A stretch of 64,000 nt of DNA from the NCBI GenBank assembly GCA_900318865.1, contig ONMF01000005.1, positions 115,948-179,947 of the forward strand. Reading direction: 5' to 3'. Below the pieces are notes generated by a model. The model was not told where the DNA came from, did not search any database, and saw nothing but the letters and a program-made list of their open reading frames with translations. Shown here piece by piece: positions 34,645 through 43,921 of this stretch. This DNA comes from an uncultured Prevotellaceae bacterium (GTDB lineage Bacteria; Bacteroidota; Bacteroidia; Bacteroidales; Muribaculaceae). Both the position numbers and the translations under genes were made by a program. Numbering within the stretch: the stretch's first letter is position 1; each line of letters opens with the position of its first letter.

Positions 34645-35706
34645 ATGGAAAATAAGACACAACTCAAGCCACTGGTGGGCATGAACCTGCGCGAACTGCG
34701 CGAGGTGACGGCACGCCTGGGCATGCCGCGGTTCACCGCCACTCAGCTGGCGCAATGGATTTACGACAAGCGAGTTTCCACTTTCGACGAGATGCTCAAT
34801 ATCTCCAAAGCCAACCGCGACCGCCTTTCCGCGGAATACTGCGTAGGGCTGGAGCCGCCCAAAAGCTCGGTGAAAAGCGAGGACGGAACCATCAAATACC
34901 TCTTCGACGCTGGCAACAACCTGGCCGTGGAGGCCGTTTACATTCCCGAGGACGACCGCGCCACGCTGTGCATCTCCAGCCAAAAGGGATGCCGCATGAA
35001 CTGCTACTTCTGCATGACCGGGCGGCAGGGCTACCACGGCGACCTCACCGCACACCAAATCATCAACCAGGTGCTCAGCGTGCCTAATGCCGACAAGATT
35101 ACCAACGTCGTGTTCATGGGCATGGGCGAACCGCTCGACAACCTGGACAACGTGCTGCGGGCCATCGAAATCATGACCGAGCCCTGGGGGCTGGCTTGGA
35201 GCCCCAAACGCATCACCGTGAGCACAGTGGGCAAAAAGCCGGAACTAAAAATCCTGTGCGAGCAGACCGCCGTGCACATCGCCGTGAGCGTGCACACGGC
35301 CGTGCCCCACGAGCGCGAATCGCTGATGCCACTCGAGAAAATCTACCACATCGCCGATGTGATGGAGATGCTGGGCAAGTATGACTTCGCCCACCAGCGA
35401 CGGCTATCGGTGGAGTACATCATGTGGCAATGGTTCAACGACGACATTCAGCACGCCGAGGCGCTGCGCGAAATCATTCCCAATGAGCACGTGCGAGTGA
35501 ACCTCATCCGCTATCACATGATTCCCGAGGTGCAGAAACTGCGTACCAGCAGCGACGAGCGCATGGCCTACTTCCGCGACTATCTGAACAGCCGCGGCAT
35601 CACCTGCACCATCCGCCGCAGCCGGGGCGAGGACATCCAGGCTGCTTGTGGCATGCTGGCCGGCAAGGTAAAGACACAGGAACGTAATAAAACGAAGAAA
35701 GCATAA
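34645..35706 (+). CDS. rlmN: 23S rRNA/tRNA adenine-C2 methyltransferase RlmN
   Basis: RlmN (353 aa) is a radical-SAM enzyme that methylates A2503 of 23S rRNA and A37 of some tRNAs. It has the N-terminal helical domain (LRELREVTARLGMPRFTATQ), the iron-sulfur motif CX3CX2C (Cys116, Cys120, Cys123 in GCRMNCYFCMTG), the SAM-binding segment VVFMGMGEPLDN, and the C-terminal methyl-carrier Cys (about 335, in AACGMLAG). The frame is open 57 codons upstream, but the promoter lies there and family members begin near METK/MENKT, so I chose 34645. The next gene follows by 38 bp. Confidence 0.95.
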   Translation: MENKTQLKPLVGMNLRELREVTARLGMPRFTATQLAQWIYDKRVSTFDEMLNISKANRDRLSAEYCVGLEPPKSSVKSEDGTIKYLFDAGNNLAVEAVYIPEDDRATLCISSQKGCRMNCYFCMTGRQGYHGDLTAHQIINQVLSVPNADKITNVVFMGMGEPLDNLDNVLRAIEIMTEPWGLAWSPKRITVSTVGKKPELKILCEQTAVHIAVSVHTAVPHERESLMPLEKIYHIADVMEMLGKYDFAHQRRLSVEYIMWQWFNDDIQHAEALREIIPNEHVRVNLIRYHMIPEVQKLRTSSDERMAYFRDYLNSRGITCTIRRSRGEDIQAACGMLAGKVKTQERNKTKKA

Positions 35707-35744
35707 ACCCTTATTTACTGACCTTAAACTACTCAAATAACATC

Positions 35745-38324
35745 ATGAAACCGAATCTGAGACAATTATTAACAGTGATGTGCGTGCTGGGCACGCTGGC
35801 CCTCATGGCCAGAGACCCCGTCGCTTGTAAGCCGAACTATTATAACAACGCGCTCAACAAGAAGGGGCAGGCACTGCTCACAGCCCTGTACAACATCGTT
35901 TCCAGCCACACCGACGTGGGCTACGACGGCTTGTGGAATGTCTATGACGACGCCGACACCAACAGTGGCGGTTATTACATCGACCTGTACTCGAACTATG
36001 ACAAATTCACACGCGCAAAGAAGTGCGGCAACTACAGCAACATCGGCGACTGCGTGAACCGCGAGCACTCATTCCCAAAAAGTTGGTGGGGCAGTGGCAA
36101 GGCCGATCAGTACAGCGACGCCTACCACCTCTACCCCACCGACGGCTATGTGAACAACCAGCGCTCTAACTACCCCTTCGGTGAATGTGCCAACGGCACC
36201 CGCCTGACCAACGGCAAATACTACGGGAAAGGAAAGCTGGGTACAAGCACATTCAGCGGCTACTCAGGAATCGTTTTCGAGCCTGATGACGAATACAAGG
36301 GTGACTTCGCGCGCACCTATTTCTACATGGCCACGGCTTATAACAACATCTTCGGCAAATGGCACGGCGACATGCTGGCAAGCTCGTTCCCCTATTTCTC
36401 CGACTGGGCGCTGAACCTGCTGCTCAAGTGGCACCGGCAGGACCCCGTGAGCGACAAAGAGCGCTTGCGCAACAACTATGTGTGCGCATGGCAGGAGAAC
36501 CGAAACCCCTACATCGACCACCCCGAGCTGGTGGAGCACATCTGGGGCAACCAGGCCGACAAGAACTGGACGGGCAGCGACATGTCCACACCCACCATCA
36601 CGGCTCCGGCACAGGGCGATGTGCTCGACCTGGGCACGGTGCGCATTGGCAACACACTCACCGCAACACTCACTGTGAAGGGCAACGCACTGGAAGAGGA
36701 ACTTGAAATCATCGTCACCGGAACGGGCTTCTCGGCCTCGCCCACCATCATCGATGTGGACGACGCATTGGCCGGAACCACTGTCACCGTGAGCTTTGTC
36801 AGCAACACCCAGGGAACATTCACCGGCAATCTGCAGGTGACCAGCAGCGAAACGACGGCGGTAAACGTGGCCCTGCGCGCACAGGCGGTCGACGGCATAG
36901 TGGCCAAGCCGGCCACCAGCATCACCAGCACCGGATTCACAGCCAACTGGGAAAACACCGACCAGTCGACGGGCAACTATAATCTTTTTGTCACCGACGC
37001 ACAAGGCACCGTGCTCGAGGGCTACCCCGTGGCCGTGCGTGCCAGCTTGCTGAGCAAGGCAGTGACCGGGTTGCAACCGCTGACGGCCTACCGCTACTAT
37101 CTGGAGAGCGCCACCGATGCCACCTTTAAATCAAATGTGGTGGAGGTGACAACACTGCCGCTGGAAAAAATTCTGAGCATTGAGGGACCTGACGACGGGT
37201 TTGACCTGACAGCGGTCGTGGGCAGCGCATCGCCCATCGTCGAGGGCATTGTCTATGCCGAGAACATTACCGAGGACATTACCCTGGAAGTGGATGGCAA
37301 CTTTGTGCTGAGTCAGGACCGGGTGAACTGGAGCAATAGCCTGACGCTGGACAGCGACGGCGAGGCCTTCTACCTGAAGATGGCCAACACCGGCACCATG
37401 GGCGAATACACCGCCACACTGGAGGCTTCTACCGTATCGGGCGTGAGCGCGGAGATTCTGGTCAACGGGCATGTGAAGAGCGCCGCACAGACCGAAACGC
37501 TTGTCGAAACCTGGGAGGGCTGCACCACCGGCGGATACTGGAACAAGGATGTGCAGGGGGCCGCTTTCCTGTGGAACTTTAATAACGCCGGCATCTGGAG
37601 CGACGACAACAGCCGCGACGACCGCAGTTGCCGCCTGGGCAATAACACCAACTCCTGCATCACCTTGCTCGAGGATGTGGACGGAATCAGCGAAGTGACC
37701 TTCTATGCCGCCAAGTGGGGCAGCGATGCCAGCGCTACACTCTTGCTGGAATACAGCACCGACAAGGGCAACACCTGGAACACACTGAAAACATACTCTA
37801 TCACAGAGTCATCTCTCAGCCAATTTACCGCCGAAGCCAATGTGACCGGCGATGCACGCATCCGCCTGCGCCAAACGGCTGGCAAGCGCTTGAACATCGA
37901 TGATATTGCCATCACCAACAATCCTCCCACAGCACCCGTAATCCTCAAGGGTGACGTGAACGCCGACGACGAAATCAGCATTGCCGATGTCACGGCTCTC
38001 ATCAATATCATCTTGTCCGAAACGCAACCCACCGGCGAACTGCTTTACCGTGCCGACGTCAACGACGACAGCGAAGTGGGCATCGCCGATATCACGGCAC
38101 TCATCAACATCGTGCTCACTCAGGACGACAACGGCGCGCCACGATGGGATGCCTTTGCCACTGGTGCCACGCTCACCGCATGCGCGGCCCATGGCAACGT
38201 GGTGGAGGTGTACGACATGGACGGCCAGCTCGTGGCACAGGGCGCGCTCATCAGCCGCTCGCTGCCTCGCGGCACCTACGTGGTTGTGTGCAACAATCAA
38301 TCCAAAAAAATCATTATCAAATGA
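35745..38324 (+). CDS. Secreted endonuclease I family protein with dockerin-like and Por sorting domains
   Basis: This 859-aa protein has a signal peptide, then an endonuclease I (EndA-type) domain (about 25-265: NSGGYYIDLYSNYDKF, CVNREHSFPKSWW with the catalytic His, and DAYHLYPTDGYVNNQRSNYP). Two or more Ig/fibronectin-like domains follow, with GFTANWENTDQS typical of FN3. Next are two dockerin-like repeats (GDVNADDEISIADVTALINI and a second copy) and a C-terminal Por/type IX sorting domain (VVEVYDMDGQLVAQG, LPRGTYVVVC, KKIIIK). It should be an exported or surface-held nuclease for DNA scavenging or biofilm. Its stop overlaps the ugd start by 4 bp. Confidence 0.9.
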   Translation: MKPNLRQLLTVMCVLGTLALMARDPVACKPNYYNNALNKKGQALLTALYNIVSSHTDVGYDGLWNVYDDADTNSGGYYIDLYSNYDKFTRAKKCGNYSNIGDCVNREHSFPKSWWGSGKADQYSDAYHLYPTDGYVNNQRSNYPFGECANGTRLTNGKYYGKGKLGTSTFSGYSGIVFEPDDEYKGDFARTYFYMATAYNNIFGKWHGDMLASSFPYFSDWALNLLLKWHRQDPVSDKERLRNNYVCAWQENRNPYIDHPELVEHIWGNQADKNWTGSDMSTPTITAPAQGDVLDLGTVRIGNTLTATLTVKGNALEEELEIIVTGTGFSASPTIIDVDDALAGTTVTVSFVSNTQGTFTGNLQVTSSETTAVNVALRAQAVDGIVAKPATSITSTGFTANWENTDQSTGNYNLFVTDAQGTVLEGYPVAVRASLLSKAVTGLQPLTAYRYYLESATDATFKSNVVEVTTLPLEKILSIEGPDDGFDLTAVVGSASPIVEGIVYAENITEDITLEVDGNFVLSQDRVNWSNSLTLDSDGEAFYLKMANTGTMGEYTATLEASTVSGVSAEILVNGHVKSAAQTETLVETWEGCTTGGYWNKDVQGAAFLWNFNNAGIWSDDNSRDDRSCRLGNNTNSCITLLEDVDGISEVTFYAAKWGSDASATLLLEYSTDKGNTWNTLKTYSITESSLSQFTAEANVTGDARIRLRQTAGKRLNIDDIAITNNPPTAPVILKGDVNADDEISIADVTALINIILSETQPTGELLYRADVNDDSEVGIADITALINIVLTQDDNGAPRWDAFATGATLTACAAHGNVVEVYDMDGQLVAQGALISRSLPRGTYVVVCNNQSKKIIIK

Positions 38325-39640
38325 ACATCGCAATTGTAGGCACAGGATATGTGGGGCTCGTCTCGGGAACTTGTTTCAGCGAGATGGGTATCAACGTGAC
38401 CTGTGTCGATGTCGACGAGAAGAAAATAGAATCGCTCAAGCAAGGCATTGTCCCCATCTATGAGCCGGGGCTGGAAACACTGGTGCACAAAAACGCCCGC
38501 TCGGGCCGGCTGCACTTCACCACCCGGCTGGAAGATGTGCTCGACGAAGTGGACATTGTGTTCACCGCGGTGGGAACACCGCCCGATGAAGATGGCAGCG
38601 CCGACCTGAAATATGTGCTGGCCGTGGCTCGAACCATCGGCCAGCACCTCAACCACTATGTGGTGGTGGTCACAAAAAGCACCGTGCCAGTGGGCACAGC
38701 CCAAAAAATCAAGAAAACCATCCAAGATGAACTCGACCGCAGGGGTGTGCAAGTGGAATTTGACGTGGCCAGCAATCCCGAGTTTCTCAAGGAAGGTGCC
38801 GCCGTGAAAGATTTCATGAGCCCCGACCGCGTGGTGGTGGGTGTGGAGAGCGAACGGGCGCGGCACCTGATGGCACGCCTCTACAAGCCTTTCATGCTTG
38901 TGAACGACCGCATGATTTTCACCGACATTCCCAGCGCCGAAATGATAAAATACGCCGCCAACTCCATGCTGGCCACGCGCATCAGTTTTATGAACGACAT
39001 TGCCAACCTGTGCGAGCGTGTGGGTGCCAACGTGAACATGGTGCGCAAGGGCATCGGGGCCGACACCCGCATCGGCAACAAGTTCTTGTATCCCGGTTGC
39101 GGCTACGGGGGCTCTTGCTTCCCCAAGGACGTGAAGGCCCTCATCAAGACGGCCAGCGACCTGGGCTACACCATGCGCGTGCTGCAAGCTGTGGAAGCCG
39201 TCAACAACGACCAGAAACACATCTTGTTCGAAAAACTGGTGGCTGAATTTGGCTCGGTCGACAACTTGCGCGGCAAAACCATCGCGCTGTGGGGACTCGC
39301 CTTCAAGCCCGAAACCGACGACATGCGCGAGGCACCTGCGCTGGTGCTGATCGAGCGCTTGCTCGATGCCGGGGCCTTCGTCAAGGTCTACGACCCGGTT
39401 GCCATGGACGAGTGCCGCCGGCGCTTGGGCGACAAGGTGACTTACTGCCACAACATGTATGAAGCCGCTTCCGATGCCCACGCATTGCTGCTGGTGACCG
39501 AATGGAGGGAATTCCGAGTACCTAACCTGAAGGTGTTGACCAAGGTGATGCGGCAGCGCATCGTGCTCGACGGGCGCAATATCCTTGACGCCAACGAGCT
39601 GCAACAAGCCGGCTTCACCTACCTGTGCATCGGGCGTTGA
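38321..39640 (+). CDS. ugd: UDP-glucose 6-dehydrogenase
   Basis: Ugd (439 aa) oxidises UDP-glucose to UDP-glucuronate with two NAD, supplying acidic sugars for capsule or exopolysaccharide. It has the NAD-binding motif GTGYVGLVSGTCF at residues 7-19, KSTVPVGTAQK, NPEFLKEGAAVKDFM, the middle helix SAEMIKYAANSMLATRISF, and the active-site Cys in GCGYGGSCFPKD. The C-terminal UDP-binding domain has LWGLAFKPETDDMREAP. I chose the ATG at 38321 because it starts the Rossmann fold; it overlaps the nuclease stop (ATGA). A bidirectional terminator separates it from the convergent BY-kinase gene. Confidence 0.96.
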   Translation: MNIAIVGTGYVGLVSGTCFSEMGINVTCVDVDEKKIESLKQGIVPIYEPGLETLVHKNARSGRLHFTTRLEDVLDEVDIVFTAVGTPPDEDGSADLKYVLAVARTIGQHLNHYVVVVTKSTVPVGTAQKIKKTIQDELDRRGVQVEFDVASNPEFLKEGAAVKDFMSPDRVVVGVESERARHLMARLYKPFMLVNDRMIFTDIPSAEMIKYAANSMLATRISFMNDIANLCERVGANVNMVRKGIGADTRIGNKFLYPGCGYGGSCFPKDVKALIKTASDLGYTMRVLQAVEAVNNDQKHILFEKLVAEFGSVDNLRGKTIALWGLAFKPETDDMREAPALVLIERLLDAGAFVKVYDPVAMDECRRRLGDKVTYCHNMYEAASDAHALLLVTEWREFRVPNLKVLTKVMRQRIVLDGRNILDANELQQAGFTYLCIGR

Positions 39641-39672
39641 ACATCCCTTGTGCATCAACCACAACCCCTCAC

Positions 39673-39712
39673 AATCAAAGGGCAGCCGCCGAAATGGTGA
39701 CTGCCCTTGATT
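39673..39712. terminator. Bidirectional terminator between ugd and the BY-kinase gene
   Basis: AATCAAAGGGCAG (39673-39685) pairs with CTGCCCTTGATT (39701-39712) around a 15-nt loop, with T-rich or A-rich flanks on both sides, between convergent genes. Confidence 0.7.
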
Positions 39713-39750
39713 ATTATGTCTTGACGTGAAGTGCTCTTTGCCGGCAGGCA

Positions 39751-42165
39751 TCAAGCTTTCTTGTCATCGTCGTCGTAAGAGCCATAGCCGTAGCCGTAAC
39801 CGTAGCCATAGTTTCCATAGCCGCCATAGCCATAGCTTCCGTAGGCTCCGTAGCCGTAGTGCTTACCCTCGATGTTGATGTCGTTGATGAGAATGGTGAG
39901 ATTCTTGATTTTCTTGGCACGGTTCATCTTGTCGATATCCTCAAGGTAGCGCTTGTCGACCTTGCCGTCGCGAATCACGTAGATGGTCAAATCCACATAG
40001 CGGTTAATCAACCCGGCATCGGCGATGATGTTATAAGGCACGGTATCGAGGATGACGTAATCGTAGCTGTTCTTCAAATCGTCAATCATCCGCTTAAAGT
40101 TATCACTCATCAGCAAATTGGTGGGATTGGGCGGAATGGCTCCCACGGCAATCATGTCGAGATTGGCATTGCCCAGAACACCCTTGTTCACCACTTGGTT
40201 CAGGTCGGAGAGCTTGCCCGAGAGGTAAGCGCTTGCACCATTGCTCACGCTGTCGATGCCGGCATACTCACTGAAACGGCCCTTGCGAAGGTCGAGGTCG
40301 ACGGCAATCACTTTCTTGCCTGTGTGCGCAAGGCTCAATGCCATGTTCACAGCCACAAAACTCTTCCCTTCGCCCGACATGGTGGACGTGAACTGTATCG
40401 CCACGCCTTTTTGCTCTTCACCGCCTTCACGCCCCATGAGCATGAAGTCGAGGTTGGAACGTATGATGCGGAACGCCTCGGTGATGCGGTCATGACCGGT
40501 CTCGGTGACCACAATCTCCTGGTCGGCTTGGTGCTGTTTTTTCCTTGGCAACTCTCCGATGATGGGAATGTCGACCATTTCCTCAATGTCGTGGCGGGTG
40601 TGGATGCGGTTGTCCAGCGAATAGTACCAGAACAGGGCGTAGAGAATCAACGCCGGCAGCAACAGGCCCAGCAGCAACCCCATCATCATGATGCGCGACG
40701 GAATGGGAGATATGGGCGCCGAACTGCCCGATGCGCTTTCGATGATTTTGGCATTGGGCTCGGTGATGGCAAGTTGAAGCGCATTCTCTTCACGCTTGTT
40801 GAGCAGGTAAAGATACAGTTGCTCTTTGATTTTCTGCTGGCGGGTAACCTCGGTAATGGCCTTCTCCTGCGACGGGACGGCAACAATGCTTCCCGTGGCC
40901 ATGCTTTGCTGCGAGCGGGCTTGAGCCTGCTTCATCTGCAGGGAGTTGATGTAATTCGACAAGCCGCGCATGATGTTGCCCTTCATCGAGGTCAGCTGGT
41001 TGCTCATGTCGACCATCACAGGATTCTCGCTGCTCGAGGTCGATGCAATCTTCTGATAGCGGAGCATCATCTCGTTGTACTGGGCTATTTGGCCCTCCAC
41101 CCCCGAGTTGGCGATTCCGGTATTGCCGGGGATAAGGTCGGTGCTCGACATCTTGCCTATATAGTCGTAGACATTTCTTGCCAATGCCACCTGCACACCC
41201 ACCTCGGCGGCATCACTGGCCGAGCGCACCACGTTGGTGGGATCGGCATAGATGGTGCTGCCGGCAGCGTTCACCTTCAGGGCGGCCACCTGGCTGTCAA
41301 CACCGCTCAGGTCTTTCGACAGAGCCTCCACACGGTCGGCGATAAAGGCCTCGGTGCTGCGGGCCACCAGGTTCTTATCATTGATGGCGTCTTGGTTGTA
41401 GCTGGCAATCACGGCGTTGAGCACATCGACACACTGCTCGTAATTGTCACCGCTCAGGGTCAGCTTCACCACATCGCTCTGCTTGTCGGCACTCTCGGCA
41501 GCAAGGCTTCCCACCAATTGGCGTGCCATCGATTCGGGAGTGGAAATTCTCACAATCACCTTGTAATCGATGTGCCCTTCGGGCTTGAAATTCTTGGTCT
41601 TGGTGATGGCAATCGGGCCATACTTCGTGTTCACCTTGTTGCCAAAGTGAGCTTTTTTCCACCCTCCGTCGCCATCGACCTTGAACTCAAGGTCATCGCC
41701 ACCTTTGGGCACCACTGTGACGGTGAAGCCCTGAGTGACTTGCCTGAGCGGAGTCACCTGCAGCGGCGTGTCCTTGTAGAGGCTCACATCGCGCAAAAAC
41801 ACATGGCCATAGTATTGGATGTTTGCTCCCAGCGTATTCACCACGTTCTCCATGAGTTTGGTCGAACGGATTTTGTAACGCTCGTTGGGGATAAAATTCA
41901 CACCCGTGCTGATACCAAGGTCGGAAAACGTCTGCGACTGGGTTCCTTGGTTGCTGTCTTTGGTCTGAACCAGAATGAGTGCGTTGGCCGAATAGCGCAA
42001 CGGCTGAGATTTCGAGTACAGATAGGCGATGCAGCCAAATAGAATCACTGAAATCACAAACCAATACCAATTTCGGGCACAAGCCATGAAATAGGCCCTG
42101 ATGGGAATGGATGTCGCGCTTTTTTTCTTTTCTTCGCGCGGGTTTTCTTGTATGATTTGTTGCAT
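39751..42165 (-). CDS. Wzc-like polysaccharide co-polymerase/tyrosine autokinase
   Basis: This 804-aa inner-membrane protein controls chain length and export of capsule or exopolysaccharide. It has an N-terminal Wzz domain with a first helix (about 33-53, WYWFVISVILFGCIAYLYS), a long periplasmic coiled-coil region with a GNVR-type segment, a second helix (IMMMGLLLGLLLPALILYAL), and a C-terminal BY-kinase domain with Walker A (STMSGEGKSFVAVNMALSLA), Walker A' (VIAVDLDLRKG) and Walker B (YDYVILDTVP). The tail is a Gly/Tyr cluster before the stop, the usual autophosphorylation site. I chose the ATG at 42165 over an upstream TTG. A -7 box (TACCTTTG) is at 42207-42214. Confidence 0.93.
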   Translation of the reverse strand: MQQIIQENPREEKKKSATSIPIRAYFMACARNWYWFVISVILFGCIAYLYSKSQPLRYSANALILVQTKDSNQGTQSQTFSDLGISTGVNFIPNERYKIRSTKLMENVVNTLGANIQYYGHVFLRDVSLYKDTPLQVTPLRQVTQGFTVTVVPKGGDDLEFKVDGDGGWKKAHFGNKVNTKYGPIAITKTKNFKPEGHIDYKVIVRISTPESMARQLVGSLAAESADKQSDVVKLTLSGDNYEQCVDVLNAVIASYNQDAINDKNLVARSTEAFIADRVEALSKDLSGVDSQVAALKVNAAGSTIYADPTNVVRSASDAAEVGVQVALARNVYDYIGKMSSTDLIPGNTGIANSGVEGQIAQYNEMMLRYQKIASTSSSENPVMVDMSNQLTSMKGNIMRGLSNYINSLQMKQAQARSQQSMATGSIVAVPSQEKAITEVTRQQKIKEQLYLYLLNKREENALQLAITEPNAKIIESASGSSAPISPIPSRIMMMGLLLGLLLPALILYALFWYYSLDNRIHTRHDIEEMVDIPIIGELPRKKQHQADQEIVVTETGHDRITEAFRIIRSNLDFMLMGREGGEEQKGVAIQFTSTMSGEGKSFVAVNMALSLAHTGKKVIAVDLDLRKGRFSEYAGIDSVSNGASAYLSGKLSDLNQVVNKGVLGNANLDMIAVGAIPPNPTNLLMSDNFKRMIDDLKNSYDYVILDTVPYNIIADAGLINRYVDLTIYVIRDGKVDKRYLEDIDKMNRAKKIKNLTILINDINIEGKHYGYGAYGSYGYGGYGNYGYGYGYGYGSYDDDDKKA

Positions 42166-42245
42166 ACCGGTAGTATTGATAATCAATTTCTGTTATTTTT
42201 CAGATGCAAAGGTAGATATTTTTTTTATTATCACCTTAATAATAA

Positions 42246-42276
42246 ATAAAAAAAATCCCGGCTAGGGCCGGGATTT
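42246..42276 (-). terminator. Terminator after the MIPS gene
   Basis: AAATCCCGGC (42253-42262) pairs with GCCGGGATTT (42267-42276) over 10 bp with a 4-nt loop. On the minus strand the stem is followed by a long T-run. It ends transcripts from the inositol-phosphate synthase gene. Confidence 0.85.
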
Positions 42277-42301
42277 CTCATGTTGTTATTTTAGACGAAT
42301 T

Positions 42302-43609
42302 TTAGTCGATTTCTTCATCGGCCTCGTAACCGCCCATTTCACGGATAGCGTTCTTGAGCATGACATACTGCTGGAACAAGTGGTTCACGGGCACCTCGTC
42401 CTTGGTGTAGTCGTGCATCGGGCTCTTGAGGAAGAAGCTCAGGAAGCGCTGCGTGCCGTAGCGGCCTGCACGGTGAGCCAGGTCGATGAGCAAGCACAGG
42501 TCGAGGCAGAGCGGTGCGGCAAGAATCGAATCGCGGCACAAGAAGTTGATCTTGATTTGCATGGGATATCCCATCCAGCCGAAGATGTCGATGTTGTCCC
42601 ATCCTTCCTTGTTATCGTTACGGGGAGGATAGTAGTTGATGCGCACTTTGTGGTAGTAGTTGCTGTACAGGTCGGGCTGCTCGTCGGCAACAAGAATCGA
42701 CTCAAGGGTCGACAACTTGCTCACCTCCTTGGTGCGGAAGTTGGCGGGCTCGTCGAGCACAAGGCCATCGCGGTTGCCCAGAATGTTGGTCGAGAACCAG
42801 CCGTTCAGGCCCAGCATGCGGGTGCCGATAATGGGTGCAAAGCCACTCTTAACCAGCGTTTGGCCCGTCTTGAAGTCCTTGCCGGCGATGGGCAGCTGCG
42901 TCTTTTCGGCCAGCTCCCACATGGCGGGGATGTCGACAGTGGTGTTGGGAGCACCCATCACAAAGGGAGCGCCCTCCATCAGTGCGGCATAAGCGTAGCA
43001 CATCGAGGGAGCCACCTTGTCCTTCACGTCGTCCTTCATAGCCTGCTCCAGCGCAGCCAGAGTGCCATGATACTTCATGTCGGGGGCCACATAAATCTCG
43101 GTCGAGGCAGCCCACAGCACCACGATGCGGTCGGCTCCGCTCTCTTTCTTGAAGTTGCGGATATCCTCACGGATTTGCTCAGCCATATCCCAGCGGCTGG
43201 TGCATTGCTTCACGTTGTCACCGTCGAGACGCTTGGCGTAGTTCTTGTCAAAGGCAGCCTTCATCGGCTTGATGGCAAGCAGTTCGTCCTTCACCGGCTC
43301 AATGTCTTTCTCCTTGAGCACCTCGGCATTGATGGCGCTCTCATAGGCATTGACTGGATAAACATCCCATGCAGCGAACACGATGTCGTTGAGCGAAGGC
43401 ATCGACACAATCTCGTTGTAAGGAAGATACTTCATCTCGGCTCCGCGTCCCACGCGGATTTTATCGTACTGCGTCATCGAGCCAACAGGCTTGGCCAGAC
43501 CCTTGCGAGTCATCAAAACGCCAGTAATAAAGGTGGTGCTCACAGCACCCAGTCCTACGACCATAATACCGAGCTTGCCGGTAGCGGGCTTAAGATTTGG
43601 ATTTCTCAT
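42302..43609 (-). CDS. Inositol-3-phosphate synthase (MIPS)
   Basis: MIPS (435 aa) converts glucose-6-phosphate to inositol-3-phosphate, the first step toward inositol lipids. It has the NAD-binding start GKLGIMVVGLGAVSTTFITG, then the domain with FAAWDVYPVNAYESAINAEV, VVLWAASTEIYV, PFVMGAPNTTVDIPAMWELA, IAGKDFKTGQT and the catalytic-domain segment GFAPIIGTRMLGLNGWFSTN with NILGNRDG. The length suits the bacterial/archaeal-type enzyme. It lies 312 bp after the HAD phosphatase gene and probably has its own promoter. In gut Bacteroidetes this gene sits with a phosphatidylinositol-phosphate synthase and a phosphatase, as here. Confidence 0.93.
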   Translation of the reverse strand: MRNPNLKPATGKLGIMVVGLGAVSTTFITGVLMTRKGLAKPVGSMTQYDKIRVGRGAEMKYLPYNEIVSMPSLNDIVFAAWDVYPVNAYESAINAEVLKEKDIEPVKDELLAIKPMKAAFDKNYAKRLDGDNVKQCTSRWDMAEQIREDIRNFKKESGADRIVVLWAASTEIYVAPDMKYHGTLAALEQAMKDDVKDKVAPSMCYAYAALMEGAPFVMGAPNTTVDIPAMWELAEKTQLPIAGKDFKTGQTLVKSGFAPIIGTRMLGLNGWFSTNILGNRDGLVLDEPANFRTKEVSKLSTLESILVADEQPDLYSNYYHKVRINYYPPRNDNKEGWDNIDIFGWMGYPMQIKINFLCRDSILAAPLCLDLCLLIDLAHRAGRYGTQRFLSFFLKSPMHDYTKDEVPVNHLFQQYVMLKNAIREMGGYEADEEID

Positions 43610-43921
43610 AATTTAAAACAATATTCTACTTTTAATAATTGATTTCTGTGTTCATCGCTCCGTAAAGCGAAAAATTCGGCGCTAAATTACTGCCTTTTTT
43701 TGAACTAAACAATTAAATAGTGTATCTTTTTAGTTAATTTACCTTATAACTTGAGGCCAAATGCTAACAATCATCAAAGATGCCGATATACAGGCACTAA
43801 AGTGTTTACTAATGTTAATCGCACGTTAGGATTTTCAGACCAAAAATTGTGTTTTTAGCCGCAAATTGATAAAAATACGGCCCTTTAAAGATTTTTAAAC
43901 AATTTAGTATTTTTTCGTATT
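43610..43921. other. AT-rich gap between MIPS and HAD phosphatase genes
   Basis: These 312 bp hold no convincing coding frame, repeat or RNA. A weak -7-like box (TAATTTAG on the minus strand, near 43680) could serve MIPS. Otherwise I see nothing specific. Confidence 0.5.

Noticed and set aside
38297..39754. A 485-codon open frame opposite ugd
   Set aside because: The complement of ugd gives low-complexity His/Val/Gly-rich sequence with no start or promoter.
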